Source of the DNA: Secundilactobacillus pentosiphilus
Lineage (GTDB): Bacteria > Bacillota > Bacilli > Lactobacillales > Lactobacillaceae
NCBI RefSeq assembly: GCF_002217985.1
Contig: NZ_BCMI01000019.1
Coordinates: forward strand, 1 to 50,850
Reading direction: 5' to 3'
Length of the DNA: 50,850 nt
Shown: positions 41,801 through 48,610 of the stretch, in pieces
Layout of the letters: each line of letters opens with the position of its first letter
Numbering within the stretch: the stretch's first letter is position 1
The notes under the pieces: model-generated
The model's database searches: none
Told to the model about the DNA's origin: nothing
What the model saw: only the letters and a program-made list of their open reading frames with translations
Position numbers and translations under genes: made by a program

Positions 41801-44800
41801 GGGATAAACAGGATTAAGTTGCCGCCCTCTTCTTTGATATGAGGGTCGCCGTTAGTGTTGCTGCTGCCATCCGTACCATTCTTAATCGTGAAGTTTTCTT
41901 TCGTTGGATTACCATCATTGTCATAACTGGTAATGGTGATCTCTTCGCCAGTAACTTTGTCCTTGTTGGTTGGATCATCTTTGATATCAACGTGAGTGAT
42001 AGTCGGTGGATTCAACACAACGAATGTTTGAACATCTGGTGTCCCATCATCCTTAAATGAGTTAACAGTGATCGTCTTACCAATAACAGTCGTACCATCC
42101 TTGGCATACTTATCAGCCGTCTGAATCGTTGGTGTTTGACCATCCTTAGGAATTGGAATCGTCCCAACTGATTGATGGTGGCCATCAGGTCCAGTGACAT
42201 AGAAGCTGTAAACGTTCTTGGTTGAATCATCAGGATCCGGAATCGTTTCAATCTGTGGTGAAACCCCATCAGAAACAGTTACTTCACCTACTTTAGCTCC
42301 TGCTGGAATATCAGCTGGCGTCAGCGTATCTTCACCTTCTGCAGGTTTGAGAACATCACCCGTGTAGAAGTAAGTCGTGTGCTGACCTGGTGTACCAGTA
42401 GTTGCATCGCCCGGTTTATCGACTGTAAATGAGTGGATAGCTTCCGGTGTTGGTTCTTCCACCGTACCGATTGACTGGTGCGAGTTATTAGGGCCAGGAA
42501 TATAGAAGTTATAAACGTTCTTGGTTGGGTCATCAGGATCCGGAACCGTTTCAACTTGCGGTGTCTGACCGTCTTCACCATCATGAGTCTCCACATCCCC
42601 AATGATTGGGTTCTTAGCATTTTGAACATCTTCATAGGTTAATGGAGATTCAGGCGTAATCGCTGTACCATCCGCATGCGTTGCTGGCACATCACCCGTG
42701 TAGAAGTAAGTGGTGTGGGTACCCTTATCAGTATCGTTAACAGTGACAGAGTGAATGGTTGGTGGCGTTGCATCCGTACCATTGTAGATAGTAGCAATTG
42801 GGGTGGAATTTTCGTCCACATAGTCTACATAGATGTTGTAACCAGACTTACCGTCTTTATCAAATGGCGTAGCTGTAATCTTAGGTGCCTCACCAGTTCC
42901 ACCACCAGTACCTGGTTCACCTTGATCACCTTTAGGGCCATTAGCAACAAAGGCATAGGTGACACTACCATCAGGATTGGTGATCTTAAGACTTGTACCG
43001 CCATCAGCAGCTTTATTGTCTTTCGTAGTATTATCAGTACCGTCCTTATCAACAGTACCAAGTTGGTAAGTGCCACCTTTATCAATCTGAGTTGGTTCGA
43101 TTGTTGGTGCCTCACCATCAACACCATTCTTCACAGCAACTTGACCAATCAAATCATCTGCTGGAATGTCTTTAGGATCTGTGACCTTAGGACCCTTGTA
43201 GAAGTAAACCGTGTTGCCAGTTTCATTGCCCTGATCATCTTTGTCAGGAACCGTCAATGATTGAATATTACTTGCACTTGCCGTGTAAGTTACCGTCGTC
43301 TCCAAATCTTCAGGGTTACCTTCGACATCTAGCGGAACGTTTTGGTCATCGACCGTGTCGTTATCAGCTGTGTAACCATCGATTGTAGGTGACTTGATTG
43401 ACGTAAAGATCTTGTGTAGGTCAGTATCAGCGGTACCATCACCATCTTCATCAGAAGACTTAACAGTGTATGATACAATCTTTTGACTGCCATCATCGTT
43501 CTTAATGATCTTCGTGCCTAACGTCAAGGTTTGAACAACATCCGGACCAGCAGGAGTGCCGTTAGGTGTGCCATCATCCGTCACATAGTGAATCGTCCGC
43601 TTAACGGTTACATCAGGACCATCCACTGCGTCGTCCATATTGAGGCCAGGCTTAGCGGTGTAAATGACCCAGATATCTTGACCATCCGTCTTGTAGTTAG
43701 CATCCGAACCGGCCGTGTCAGGCATCGTATCGAACAAACCACCGTTAGGATCAGCAGTTGCGTAGTAATACAGATCCTTGGTATTTAACGTACCATTGGC
43801 ATCGTCAAGCGTAGAACCGTCAGTTGCCACACCAGGGGTTGTTGGTGGCACAACGATCTGACTGGTGTAATCTTCACCGGCATTACCGGTCAGCGTTACA
43901 GGTGGTAAGACTTCAGTACCGCCAACTTGCTGGTAAACGTAGTGGACGGTAGCGGTTTCTTTTTCTGCCGTGTAGTTAACCGCCCGATCAATCTCAATCG
44001 GTGAGTTGTCCGCGTCTTTAGCAATCGTCAGAGCGATATCAGCATTGGTCGCCTTCTGATCATCGGTCAGCTCAGCGCCGGTTGCAGTGTTCGCAAAGGT
44101 TTGCTTGTAGCCCGGTTGTCTTTGCTGTTCAAGCGTGGTGAGCTTGGCGAGGTTGATCGTGTCAGTTCCTTCAGTAAACTTACCGTCAGCATTGGTCGTC
44201 CATGCACCGTAAGTCACTGTTGGTTTTGGATTGCCTTCCTGATAGGTGACGGTAGCTGTCCGATAGAGATCGTAATCCTTCAGCTCTTCCTTAGTACCAT
44301 TGCCAACTGGATCACCATAAGTGACATATTCAGTCACTGCTTTAGTCAGTGCATTGTGGTTGGTTTGGTCGGTATCGCCAGGGTTCCCAGGGGTATAGTT
44401 GGTAACGGCTTGACGGACATACGTGTAGAAGTCTTGTTTGTCCGTATCCTTGTAAGTTTTACCACTTAAATTAGGGCTTTCTACCGCTACGTAACCATGA
44501 CTAGCGTAGTCATACAGTGTGGCACCGTCAGTTGTAATCGGATCACCAATCTTACCATCCAAAACAACCGAAGCAATCTGATTACCATCGTTTGGCGCAA
44601 AGTCGGACGTCTTCTTGGTGTTAGAAACATCAATGTAGTGAAGTTCAGCACCGGCTGAAGTCGTCTTAGCTAACGTAATCTTGACTTCTTGGTTAGCTGT
44701 GCTAGGTTCAGTCACAACTGCACTCTCACCAATAGATGATGCGCCAGCAGCACCAGAAGTTAAGGTACCACCTTCTGCAGTAGCACTGTGATCCGCTGGA

Positions 44801-47379
44801 ATCGTGAAGGTCCCTGAGGCACCGTACTTAGTAGCAAGTGGAATTTTGCTAGTCCCAGTAGTGTTCATATCAGAAACATAGGTCTTAGCATCATCTTCAC
44901 TATTAAACGCTAACCACGTGTCAGTTGGCGTAACAGTGTCCTTGCCTTGGTCATCCTGCGTAATATTGTTGGTTGTTTGCTTTACCCAGTAAAGGGTCTG
45001 AGTATCTAATTGAAGTCCAGTAGAACCGTCACCGGTAAACGTAAATGTCCGTTGTGACTGATGGTCTGCATCATGAGGATCAGTCGTATCAAAGGAGACT
45101 TTCTTGATCAAGTTAACCGTAACGTCATCAGTGTTTGCGTCTGCAGCTAATTTACCGGTATAGGTAAAGGTACCATCTGCATTGGCAGTAATATCAGTCT
45201 TAAAGTTGGCATCGGTTTGTTGTCCAGCAGGCAGGACCAGGTAACCAGTAGGAACCTTTAAGGCTTCGTTACCCTGCTCACCATCGTTGCCTTCAACCTT
45301 TTGTGCTGTCGATGCGTCAAGTGGCGTTGCAGTCCCTGTCGTCACATCCGTATACGTAATGGTTGCACTGGTCTTCGCTGCAGCCTTAGTCACCAGCACA
45401 TTAATGGCATCAGTACCAACCTTGTTGTTTGCGTCTTTTGGCGTAACAACATAGCTGGTAGCCTTAGTCGTAGAATCCACAACAGCCTTGTAAGTAAAGT
45501 CTTGACTGTCGCCTACTAATGAATATCCATCTAATTTGTTAGTAGTCCCATCTGTATCTAGAATCGTTGGCAATTCACCATTAGTAATGGTATAAGTCCC
45601 AGTATCACCATCACTAACAGGGACATTCAAGTTAGCCATACCGCTGCCTAATACTTCATTAGTCGAGCTATCTACATAGTTAACTTTGATTTCACCATTT
45701 GCTTTAATATTGTTAGTGGTCATTCGTAATGGGAAAATACCTTGCACTGTTGCAGTAGCAGTTCCCCAACCATCAGGCATGCTAATACCCAAGCCCAACG
45801 TCTTCTGGTAATACATGCTCTTTGGATCAGTGACAATTTCATTCATCACCGTAGTTAGTGCGGCCAACTGCTCAGGTGCAAGAACCATATAGAGATTATC
45901 TGGATTGTCTGTGTTTTGCACAACCGGATTATTGATCTGTCCGTCGTTACCATTAGCTACTATTTCACTATCTTTAGAATTAATTAGTGATTTATACTTG
46001 GTAAGATCGCCATAATCTGGACCAACTGTTGTGCCTTGTGGCGTCATGCCCGAGAATATTTCGTTATTCAAGACAGTTCCATCTGCGTTAGTAGCATAGA
46101 TGCCAACTGAAAAGGCTTTGTTTTTAAATGTATCCGCCACTGTGGCGGTTCCATCAACAAATTGGTAACCAAGTGCTGGATCTGGAGGATTATTTTCTGT
46201 ATCATTCCATTTTTTTACTTTTACTAGTTGGTCTCCACTTATATATTCATAATAAACTGCAGAAGGTTCATTAATAATATTATGGCCTTGCGCATCTTTT
46301 GTGATATTTGCAGCCCAAATATTTTGACCACTATTTGCTACCGAGGTTACGCTCCATCCAGGTTGACCTGTATTTTGACTGCCATCAGGGTCAGTTGTAA
46401 TCGGAACTGTTACAACGGTCCCATCTTTCAGCTGAATGGTAACCGTATCCCTTATCTTAGATGAACCCTGAGTATAATAGTCATCCATCCCTAAAGCATT
46501 AGATTGCGTCTGCGATATAAATTGGTTCACTGACCAACCGTTAGTGGTCGCCGCAGCCTTAATTTTGGCTAAATCATCAGCTGATACTTCAGCGGTGTTG
46601 GTCACCGTCAAAATATTATCCACTAAGCTCAGTTTGATCGACTGGTCGCTCAAACTGTCTTTAAGACTACCGGTTAGGGCAGCTGTATCAGTGCCATCAG
46701 TGGTACCAGCCACAGCGGTAATTTCTTGTGGTTGCCTCGTCTTTTGATAGGCATCTGTTGCAGCAGTCTTGGCACTATCGATATCAGCTGAACTTGCATC
46801 GCCTAAATCAACCTGATTGACATCATCAGTAGTGACAGCTTTGGCAGTAGCAGTACTGTTGTTATTTGCATCAGTACTGTTGTTTGTTGTCTTATCTTCT
46901 GTTGTAGAAGTTGCGTTAGTAGTCGGTGCCGCGTCCGTCTTAGTGGCGGTTTCAGCAGCGGCCTTAGTATCGGTTGCGGTTGGTGCGGTCGTCTTGCTAT
47001 CAGTAGTAGGAGTTGCTGTACCTTGCGTTGTTGAAGCCGGAGCTGCACTGTCAGCTGCAGCACTCTGTGTGACTGTTCCCTGTTGATCCTGGGTTGCAAC
47101 AGCTGGCGCACTAGTTGCAGTACTTGTGTTGCGCAACGTAACCTGTTTAGGCGCGGTCGCCGCCTGATTCGTCGTACTTGAATTTGTAGAGTCACTGCCG
47201 TCAGTGGATGCTGTATCCGCTTTGGCTTGTGTTGGTAAAGCGAACGCTGAGATACCAAATGTCAGCGTTGCCATTCCAGCAACTAACCAACGTGTTCCAG
47301 CCTTATAGAGTTTGTAACGTACTTTTCTATCGGCAGAATCACGTTGGAGTTTATCCCTATTGAACTTATACTTTTCCAA
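32821..47379 (-). CDS. Giant (4,852-residue) LPxTG cell-wall protein with collagen-like GKDG modules
   Basis: Start: TTG 47379 with GAGGGGGG 8 bases upstream. The frame opens at GTG 47427, but that codon lies inside a recombination-site-like palindrome and has no ribosome site. Order of parts: KLYKAGTRW signal peptide; Ser/Thr/Ala-rich linker (to about 215); a unique N-terminal region with ALGMDDYYTQGSSKIRDTV and SMPDGWGTATATVQGIFPLR; MucBP/Muc_B2-like domains (TVKRTIHYVTDDGTPNG...); about 3,000 residues of modules joined by GKDGKDGQTP-type Gly-X-Y runs; an NTTTPGGNGGT repeat stalk; LPQTNE at 4805, a hydrophobic helix and a TRRKRHDSDDDHESLY tail. Sortase-anchored adhesin or matrix protein. 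No promoter is evident immediately upstream in the present orientation. Confidence 0.93.
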   Translation of the reverse strand: MEKYKFNRDKLQRDSADRKVRYKLYKAGTRWLVAGMATLTFGISAFALPTQAKADTASTDGSDSTNSSTTNQAATAPKQVTLRNTSTATSAPAVATQDQQGTVTQSAAADSAAPASTTQGTATPTTDSKTTAPTATDTKAAAETATKTDAAPTTNATSTTEDKTTNNSTDANNNSTATAKAVTTDDVNQVDLGDASSADIDSAKTAATDAYQKTRQPQEITAVAGTTDGTDTAALTGSLKDSLSDQSIKLSLVDNILTVTNTAEVSADDLAKIKAAATTNGWSVNQFISQTQSNALGMDDYYTQGSSKIRDTVTIQLKDGTVVTVPITTDPDGSQNTGQPGWSVTSVANSGQNIWAANITKDAQGHNIINEPSAVYYEYISGDQLVKVKKWNDTENNPPDPALGYQFVDGTATVADTFKNKAFSVGIYATNADGTVLNNEIFSGMTPQGTTVGPDYGDLTKYKSLINSKDSEIVANGNDGQINNPVVQNTDNPDNLYMVLAPEQLAALTTVMNEIVTDPKSMYYQKTLGLGISMPDGWGTATATVQGIFPLRMTTNNIKANGEIKVNYVDSSTNEVLGSGMANLNVPVSDGDTGTYTITNGELPTILDTDGTTNKLDGYSLVGDSQDFTYKAVVDSTTKATSYVVTPKDANNKVGTDAINVLVTKAAAKTSATITYTDVTTGTATPLDASTAQKVEGNDGEQGNEALKVPTGYLVLPAGQQTDANFKTDITANADGTFTYTGKLAADANTDDVTVNLIKKVSFDTTDPHDADHQSQRTFTFTGDGSTGLQLDTQTLYWVKQTTNNITQDDQGKDTVTPTDTWLAFNSEDDAKTYVSDMNTTGTSKIPLATKYGASGTFTIPADHSATAEGGTLTSGAAGASSIGESAVVTEPSTANQEVKITLAKTTSAGAELHYIDVSNTKKTSDFAPNDGNQIASVVLDGKIGDPITTDGATLYDYASHGYVAVESPNLSGKTYKDTDKQDFYTYVRQAVTNYTPGNPGDTDQTNHNALTKAVTEYVTYGDPVGNGTKEELKDYDLYRTATVTYQEGNPKPTVTYGAWTTNADGKFTEGTDTINLAKLTTLEQQRQPGYKQTFANTATGAELTDDQKATNADIALTIAKDADNSPIEIDRAVNYTAEKETATVHYVYQQVGGTEVLPPVTLTGNAGEDYTSQIVVPPTTPGVATDGSTLDDANGTLNTKDLYYYATADPNGGLFDTMPDTAGSDANYKTDGQDIWVIYTAKPGLNMDDAVDGPDVTVKRTIHYVTDDGTPNGTPAGPDVVQTLTLGTKIIKNDDGSQKIVSYTVKSSDEDGDGTADTDLHKIFTSIKSPTIDGYTADNDTVDDQNVPLDVEGNPEDLETTVTYTASASNIQSLTVPDKDDQGNETGNTVYFYKGPKVTDPKDIPADDLIGQVAVKNGVDGEAPTIEPTQIDKGGTYQLGTVDKDGTDNTTKDNKAADGGTSLKITNPDGSVTYAFVANGPKGDQGEPGTGGGTGEAPKITATPFDKDGKSGYNIYVDYVDENSTPIATIYNGTDATPPTIHSVTVNDTDKGTHTTYFYTGDVPATHADGTAITPESPLTYEDVQNAKNPIIGDVETHDGEDGQTPQVETVPDPDDPTKNVYNFYIPGPNNSHQSIGTVEEPTPEAIHSFTVDKPGDATTGTPGQHTTYFYTGDVLKPAEGEDTLTPADIPAGAKVGEVTVSDGVSPQIETIPDPDDSTKNVYSFYVTGPDGHHQSVGTIPIPKDGQTPTIQTADKYAKDGTTVIGKTITVNSFKDDGTPDVQTFVVLNPPTITHVDIKDDPTNKDKVTGEEITITSYDNDGNPTKENFTIKNGTDGSSNTNGDPHIKEEGGNLILFIPAGKDADGNDVPEKDLGTVPLPGAGDTITAERVKDTDKPGIGGVKITVTHATGDPTITYLYDGENGKNAQTPSVKPGTDEKGNKVLTFFIPADGDTPEQDLGDIPAPKDGDTITTSAIDGDADHPNGGILITIKHGDGSKDTTETIWNGNDGATPVVDPKGTDNGDGTTTYQFTVNGKPTGSFTVKDGKDGADGQAVQAKTGTDINGNPVIIFFTPAHDDTPENDMVTIPQPKDGDTITATPIDGDADHPNGGTLLTIKHGDGSDDTTQTIWNGNDGASPVVDPKGIDNGDGTTTYNMTVNGQPAGSFTVKNGNDGEDGTPLSVKPGTDKDGKPTLVFYIPGPKGDGTDDTDISTLPVPNMGDTITSERVTDTDKPGVSGVKITVTHANGDPDTISYIYDGATPTVTPSKDGKSYTISFGGKDVATITNGKDGITPVVTVTPNKDGDKTISNTLTISTPGSDQPAQTVTITNGADGKPGSVITTKPIIDPTTQKQTGVTLVIDGKDSGTVMNGAQGPQGEAGKTPTITPTTDGSGNPTGFIITGADGKPVTVTNGKDGATPNFVQTATGYDIMLNNTKVGEVTNGKDGATPTVTTMPVYDKNNNIIGTQMVINGLPGAKIMNGSDGISPVFTPTKDGYTITIGDKTVGTVTNGKDGATPQFTEVKDNNGKVTGYTITVDDKTVGTITNGKDGSVVTTKPVKDSDGNQIGVQLFIDGKDGGTILNGAKGDKGDQGPQGDSPVITPDVDASGNPTGTYTIKIGDKVVGQLHNGKDGATPQFNPVKDNDGNVTGYDILINNTKVGSITNGKDGATPVITQTPTTDSDGKVTGTTITITTPGSNEAPQTINVTNGKDGSTPVLTPEKDDNGNIIGYAITINGNPAGELKNGKDGSVVTTKPALDKDGNQIGVTIVIDGKDGDTILNGKDGASPVITPEKDPNGNPTGILDIVIDGKTVGTLHNGVDGKTPDFTPVKDNDGNVISYNITIDGKTVGSIKNGVDGSDGKTPVITQTPTTDTNGKTIGTTITISTPGSDQPAQTINVTNGKDGADALTPQVKAVPGADGKTSYVFYTVGPDGTEHDLGTVDAPKDGKSITVTDTSKDDKGNTVVTFSDGTKATIDKGADGKDAQTPQVKEVTDGNGNKTLVFYVPGPKGDGTDDTIVGNVPAPKDGHTPLVEPIKDDSGKVTNYEFYYTNDQGEKVTTGIVPAPKDGSTPTVKPYTGTDGKTGYTFTLNGVDYNVTNGVDGKNGEDGTDGKDGADLTITNSTIDQDGNTVITFSDGKTVKIPAGAAGKDGATPQVKAGTDKDGNKTIIFFTPGPKGDGTDDIVLGEILAPKDGANGTDGKDGQTPQVKPVKDADGNTISYEFFIPGPAGDGSDDKILGNVPAPKDGKDGATPTVKPHTGSDGKVDGYTFTLNGVDYTVLNGKDGEDGKDGADLTVTGSTVDKDGNTIVTFSDGKTVSIPAGAAGKDGQTPQVKEVANPDGTKSLVFFIPGANGSPDQVVGTIAAPKDGTDGKDAQTPEVKEVTNNDGSKSYEFFITNPDGSVKTVGTVPAPKDGKDGATPTITPNTDSDGNVIGYTLTLNGVPYVIKNGTNGKDGAALTVKSQILDKDGNTVVTFSDGSTITVNKGKDGTNGTDGKDAQTPQVKAVVGEDGTTSYEFFVVNPDGSTKTIGTVKAPKDGINGTNGVDGKDGQTPQVKEVTNPDGSKSYEFYITNPDGSTTDMGNVPAPKDGKDGETPTVTPHTDPSGNVDGYTFTIDGHDYTVKNGENAKPLTITHQTTDKDGNTVLFFSDGSQVTVAKGDKGDKGDKGDQGEAGETPNVKAVVGQDGKTSYVFYTIGDDGKEVDLGTVDAPKDGVDGKDGQTPEVKEVTNNDGSKSYVFYITNPDGSEKTVGNVPAPKDGKDGETPTVKPHTGIDGKVDGYTFTIGGQDYTVVNGQDGKDITVKSTGTDAKGNIVVTFSDGSNVTIPKGADGKDGQTPEVKAVPNADGSTSYEFFITNPDGSTTTVGTVPAPKDGKDAQTPSVKEVTNNDGSKSYVFYITNPDGSEKTVGNVPAPKDGKDGETPTVTETKDPSGNVDGYIFTINGKEYTVKNGKDGKDGKDGQTPEVKTITNSDGSTSYEFYITNPDGSTKDLGTVNAPKDGQTPKVKEITNNDGSKSYEFYITNPDGSEKNMGTVDAPKDGVDGKSITVTSTTKDPEGNTVVEFSDGNKVTIDKGADGKDGKDGQTPDVKAVVGQDGVTHYEFYITNPDGSTKTVGDVTAPKDGKDGETPLVQPVKDANGNTVKYEFYYINDKGQKVLLGTVDAPKNGVDGKDGETPTVAPHYDANGDVDGWTFTLDGHNYIVKNGQDGKDGKDGKDLTIQSSGLDKDGNTVINFSDGSQITVQKGQDGKDGKDGQTPNVKAVKNADGTTSYVFYVTDESGKETTVGTVNAPKDGVDGKTPHVEPIKDANGTTVAYNFYYTNADGDKVSVGRVEAPKDGATPNIKPHYDADGNVDGWTIVLNGTNYVIKNGKNGADGTDGKDGKDGQTPQIDPSKTIVDKEAGTTTYYFTYPDGSNAGSIVVPNGGGTGTDNGTGTSTGTGNGSGININNTNNQNNGGGTDNGQGTNGSTTTNTTTTNNTTTEKTITTNPDGSTTETDTTTTTDPSGNKVVKIVTIETIPNKDGSTTTKTTTTTTTYPAPSGDNGGKTTGDNNTGSTTTPAGGGNSNVNTNTNTNTNPGGNGGTDTNTTTPGGNGGTNNTNTTTPGGNGGTNNTNTTTPGGNGGTNNTNTTTPGGNGGTNTNTTTPGGNGGTNNTNTTTPGGNGGTNNTNTTTPGGNGGTTTQTTTSTTTGTAVPGGNTGNGNGTGTSTGVDGGTATTAAGNGGLTTDTGRDTGSAANGGNGLTTSAAGDTSSQQSAGMVPTSDAGNGGAATIQQAVSGATAADSSNGLSTSEGKAAAQSTLPQTNERSTSASALVMLGVGMTIMEATLAYGVTRRKRHDSDDDHESLY
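33341..33640. repeat. Tandem ~42-bp repeats encoding the NTTTPGGNGGT stalk
   Basis: Seven copies of a unit encoding GGNGGTNNTNTTTP (some are 39 bp, encoding GGNGGTNTNTTTP). Near-identical DNA copies make slippage and length variation likely. Confidence 0.9.
34150..41900. repeat. Long array of collagen-like/GKDG module repeats inside the giant gene
   Basis: Approximate limits. The gene-proximal two thirds (34.1-38.6 kb) use ~65-residue modules of the form GKDGQTPEVKEVTNNDGSKSYE...NPDGS...VG.VPAPKDG. The part at 38.6-40.6 kb uses ~33-residue modules of the form VTNGKDGATP.FT.VKDN.G...GY.I.I...VG. The part at 40.6-41.9 kb uses longer GDADHPNGG...DGATPVVDPKG units. Many neighbouring copies are nearly identical at DNA level. 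Confidence 0.85.
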
Positions 47380-47411
47380 TGAAATTTCCCCCCTCGTAAA
47401 TTTTCCGATGT

Positions 47412-47437
47412 ACTTTTTAGGGTACACCCGAAAAAGT
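47412..47437 (-). other. Candidate serine-recombinase crossover site B (26-bp near-perfect palindrome)
   Basis: On the minus strand: ACTTTTTCGGGT, centre GT, ACCCTAAAAAGT. The 12-bp arms match except at one position. Two 12-bp arms around a 2-bp centre is the form of Hin/Gin-type invertase sites. It lies in the 5' leader of the giant adhesin gene, 33 bases before its start, and 55 bases before the divergent recombinase start. Confidence 0.6.
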
Positions 47438-47446
47438 ATAAAATTT

Positions 47447-47478
47447 GGACTGAGGCGATTGTCTCAGTCCATTTTTTA
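47447..47478 (+). terminator. Intrinsic terminator between site B and the recombinase gene
   Basis: GGACTGAG/CTCAGTCC is a perfect 8-bp stem with an 8-base loop, followed by ATTTTTTA. It acts rightward and would insulate the recombinase gene from transcripts entering through site B. Confidence 0.65.
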
Positions 47479-47491
47479 TAGGAGGGTTTTC

Positions 47492-48091
47492 ATGATTTAT
47501 GGTTATGCACGTGTCAGCAGTAAAGATCAAAACCTTGCTCGGCAGATCCAAACATTATCTGAGTTAGGCGTTGATCGGATATTCAAAGAAAAGGCTTCGG
47601 GCGCCAATTTATCCCGGCCAGTCTTAAAACAGCTCTTAGCTATCTTGGAACCAGACGACGAGATCAAAGTCATCAGTCTGGATCGGCTAGGTCGCGATGT
47701 GAATGACGTGACCAATGTCATTATTGAAGTCAGGAGTAAGGGTGCGCATATCGACTTTCTAGATATGCCTTCTTACGAAGAGGTTGATGATGAAAACACC
47801 CGCAACTTACTGAGTTCAATCACCATGGAACTGCAAAAATATTTGGCAGCTGAGGAACGTAAAAAGATCCTCGAACGCCAGCGTCAAGGCATCGTACTGG
47901 CTAAACAACGGGGCGTCTATCAAGGGCGCCCTATTCTTTATGGGCCAGATGTCTCTAATCTAGATAGGAGGAAACAGTATTTTGAAATTAAGCGGCTATT
48001 GAAAATCGGCACGCCATTACGGAAGATTCAGCAGATGACTGGGAGAAGTATGACGCTGATTCAGCGAATCAAAAATGAGCTTACAAACTAA
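47492..48091 (+). CDS. Small serine recombinase (resolvase/invertase family)
   Basis: A 199-residue protein from ATG 47492 with TAGGAGGG upstream; the frame continues further but only through the palindrome. The catalytic domain is canonical: MIYGYARVSSKDQNLARQIQ (catalytic Ser9), IFKEKASGANLSRPVL, VISLDRLGRDVNDV, and the E-helix AAEERKKILERQRQGI. The C-terminus holds a helix-turn-helix (KRLLKIGTPLRKIQQMTGRSMTLIQRI). Size fits resolvases and DNA invertases rather than large phage integrases. It is divergent from the giant adhesin gene, and candidate crossover sites lie on both sides in inverted orientation, so I favour a DNA invertase acting on its own segment. A resolvase with a res site, or a serine-transposase remnant, remains possible. 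Confidence 0.93.
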   Translation: MIYGYARVSSKDQNLARQIQTLSELGVDRIFKEKASGANLSRPVLKQLLAILEPDDEIKVISLDRLGRDVNDVTNVIIEVRSKGAHIDFLDMPSYEEVDDENTRNLLSSITMELQKYLAAEERKKILERQRQGIVLAKQRGVYQGRPILYGPDVSNLDRRKQYFEIKRLLKIGTPLRKIQQMTGRSMTLIQRIKNELTN

Positions 48092-48136
48092 TTTAAATTT
48101 GGAAAATTATAAATATAGTTTACATTGTAATTCACA

Positions 48137-48166
48137 TTGTTAATTTTGTATTATTTATGGTAATAT
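48137..48166 (+). promoter_or_regulatory. Rightward promoter inside the candidate invertible segment
   Basis: TTGTTA and TAATAT, spacing 18, in a very AT-rich context. It points toward site C and away from the giant adhesin. If the segment between sites B and C were inverted it would point into the adhesin leader. Confidence 0.5.
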
Positions 48167-48365
48167 AATTTATTTGATTTATTCAGGATATTCAATAATT
48201 ATTCATGATATGTAAGATAGCTTCACTTTGACCCGGTTGTACTTTCGCCTATCCGGTGATATATTTCGTTATGAGTTTAGCGAACTAGAAATTCTATCTT
48301 GGAGGAGGAAGAATTTGCGAGCGAAACTGCTAGTTTACTGAACAATTTGCAAGGAAGTTTTTTGT

Positions 48366-48391
48366 ATGTTTATGGGTGTACCCTAAAAAGT
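48366..48391 (+). other. Candidate crossover site C (degenerate, inverted relative to site B)
   Basis: ATGTTTATGGGT, centre GT, ACCCTAAAAAGT. The right arm equals the site B arm exactly, and the left arm matches at 8 of 12 positions. Site B has the core on the minus strand and site C on the plus strand, so recombination would invert the ~955 bp between the centres. Confidence 0.5.
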
Positions 48392-48610
48392 TATGCACTA
48401 CATTTTGTCTTAACCAAATCTTAATAAATATACGGGTAAAAAGCTGTGTGTCTTTTTTTTGTAATTTTGTAAAATTTTGGGAGACTTTCAGACTTCTCCC
48501 CGTTTATACGTATGAGGTTAGTCACCGGACACAGATAGTTGATTTATCAGGGGATTTACCCCCTGCCCCAGTCATTTACTTGCATTTAAAAGTTATGGGT
48601 GCAGGCTTCA

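Larger units (their letters stand above)
48092..48610. other. AT-rich region beyond the recombinase gene, no gene seen
   Basis: It contains a rightward promoter (48137-48166), a strong but unused ribosome-site-like GGAGGAGG at 48301 followed by a nine-codon TTG frame, site C (48366-48391) and short hairpins (GGGAG/CTCCC near 48480, CAGGGG/CCCCTG near 48549). The frame 48376-48786 opens only because site C contains GTG TAC CCT AAA AAG and overlaps the ComK-like gene, so it is not credible. Confidence 0.5.

Noticed and set aside
34482-43127. Several 60-200-codon frames on both strands within the giant gene
   Set aside because: Their translations are Met/Lys/Arg/Ser-rich shadows of the GKDG module DNA and repeat with the module period.
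48586-48606. TTATGGGTGCA near the ComK-like gene end as a third crossover site
   Set aside because: Only about ten bases match site C, and the ACCCTAAAAAGT arm is absent.
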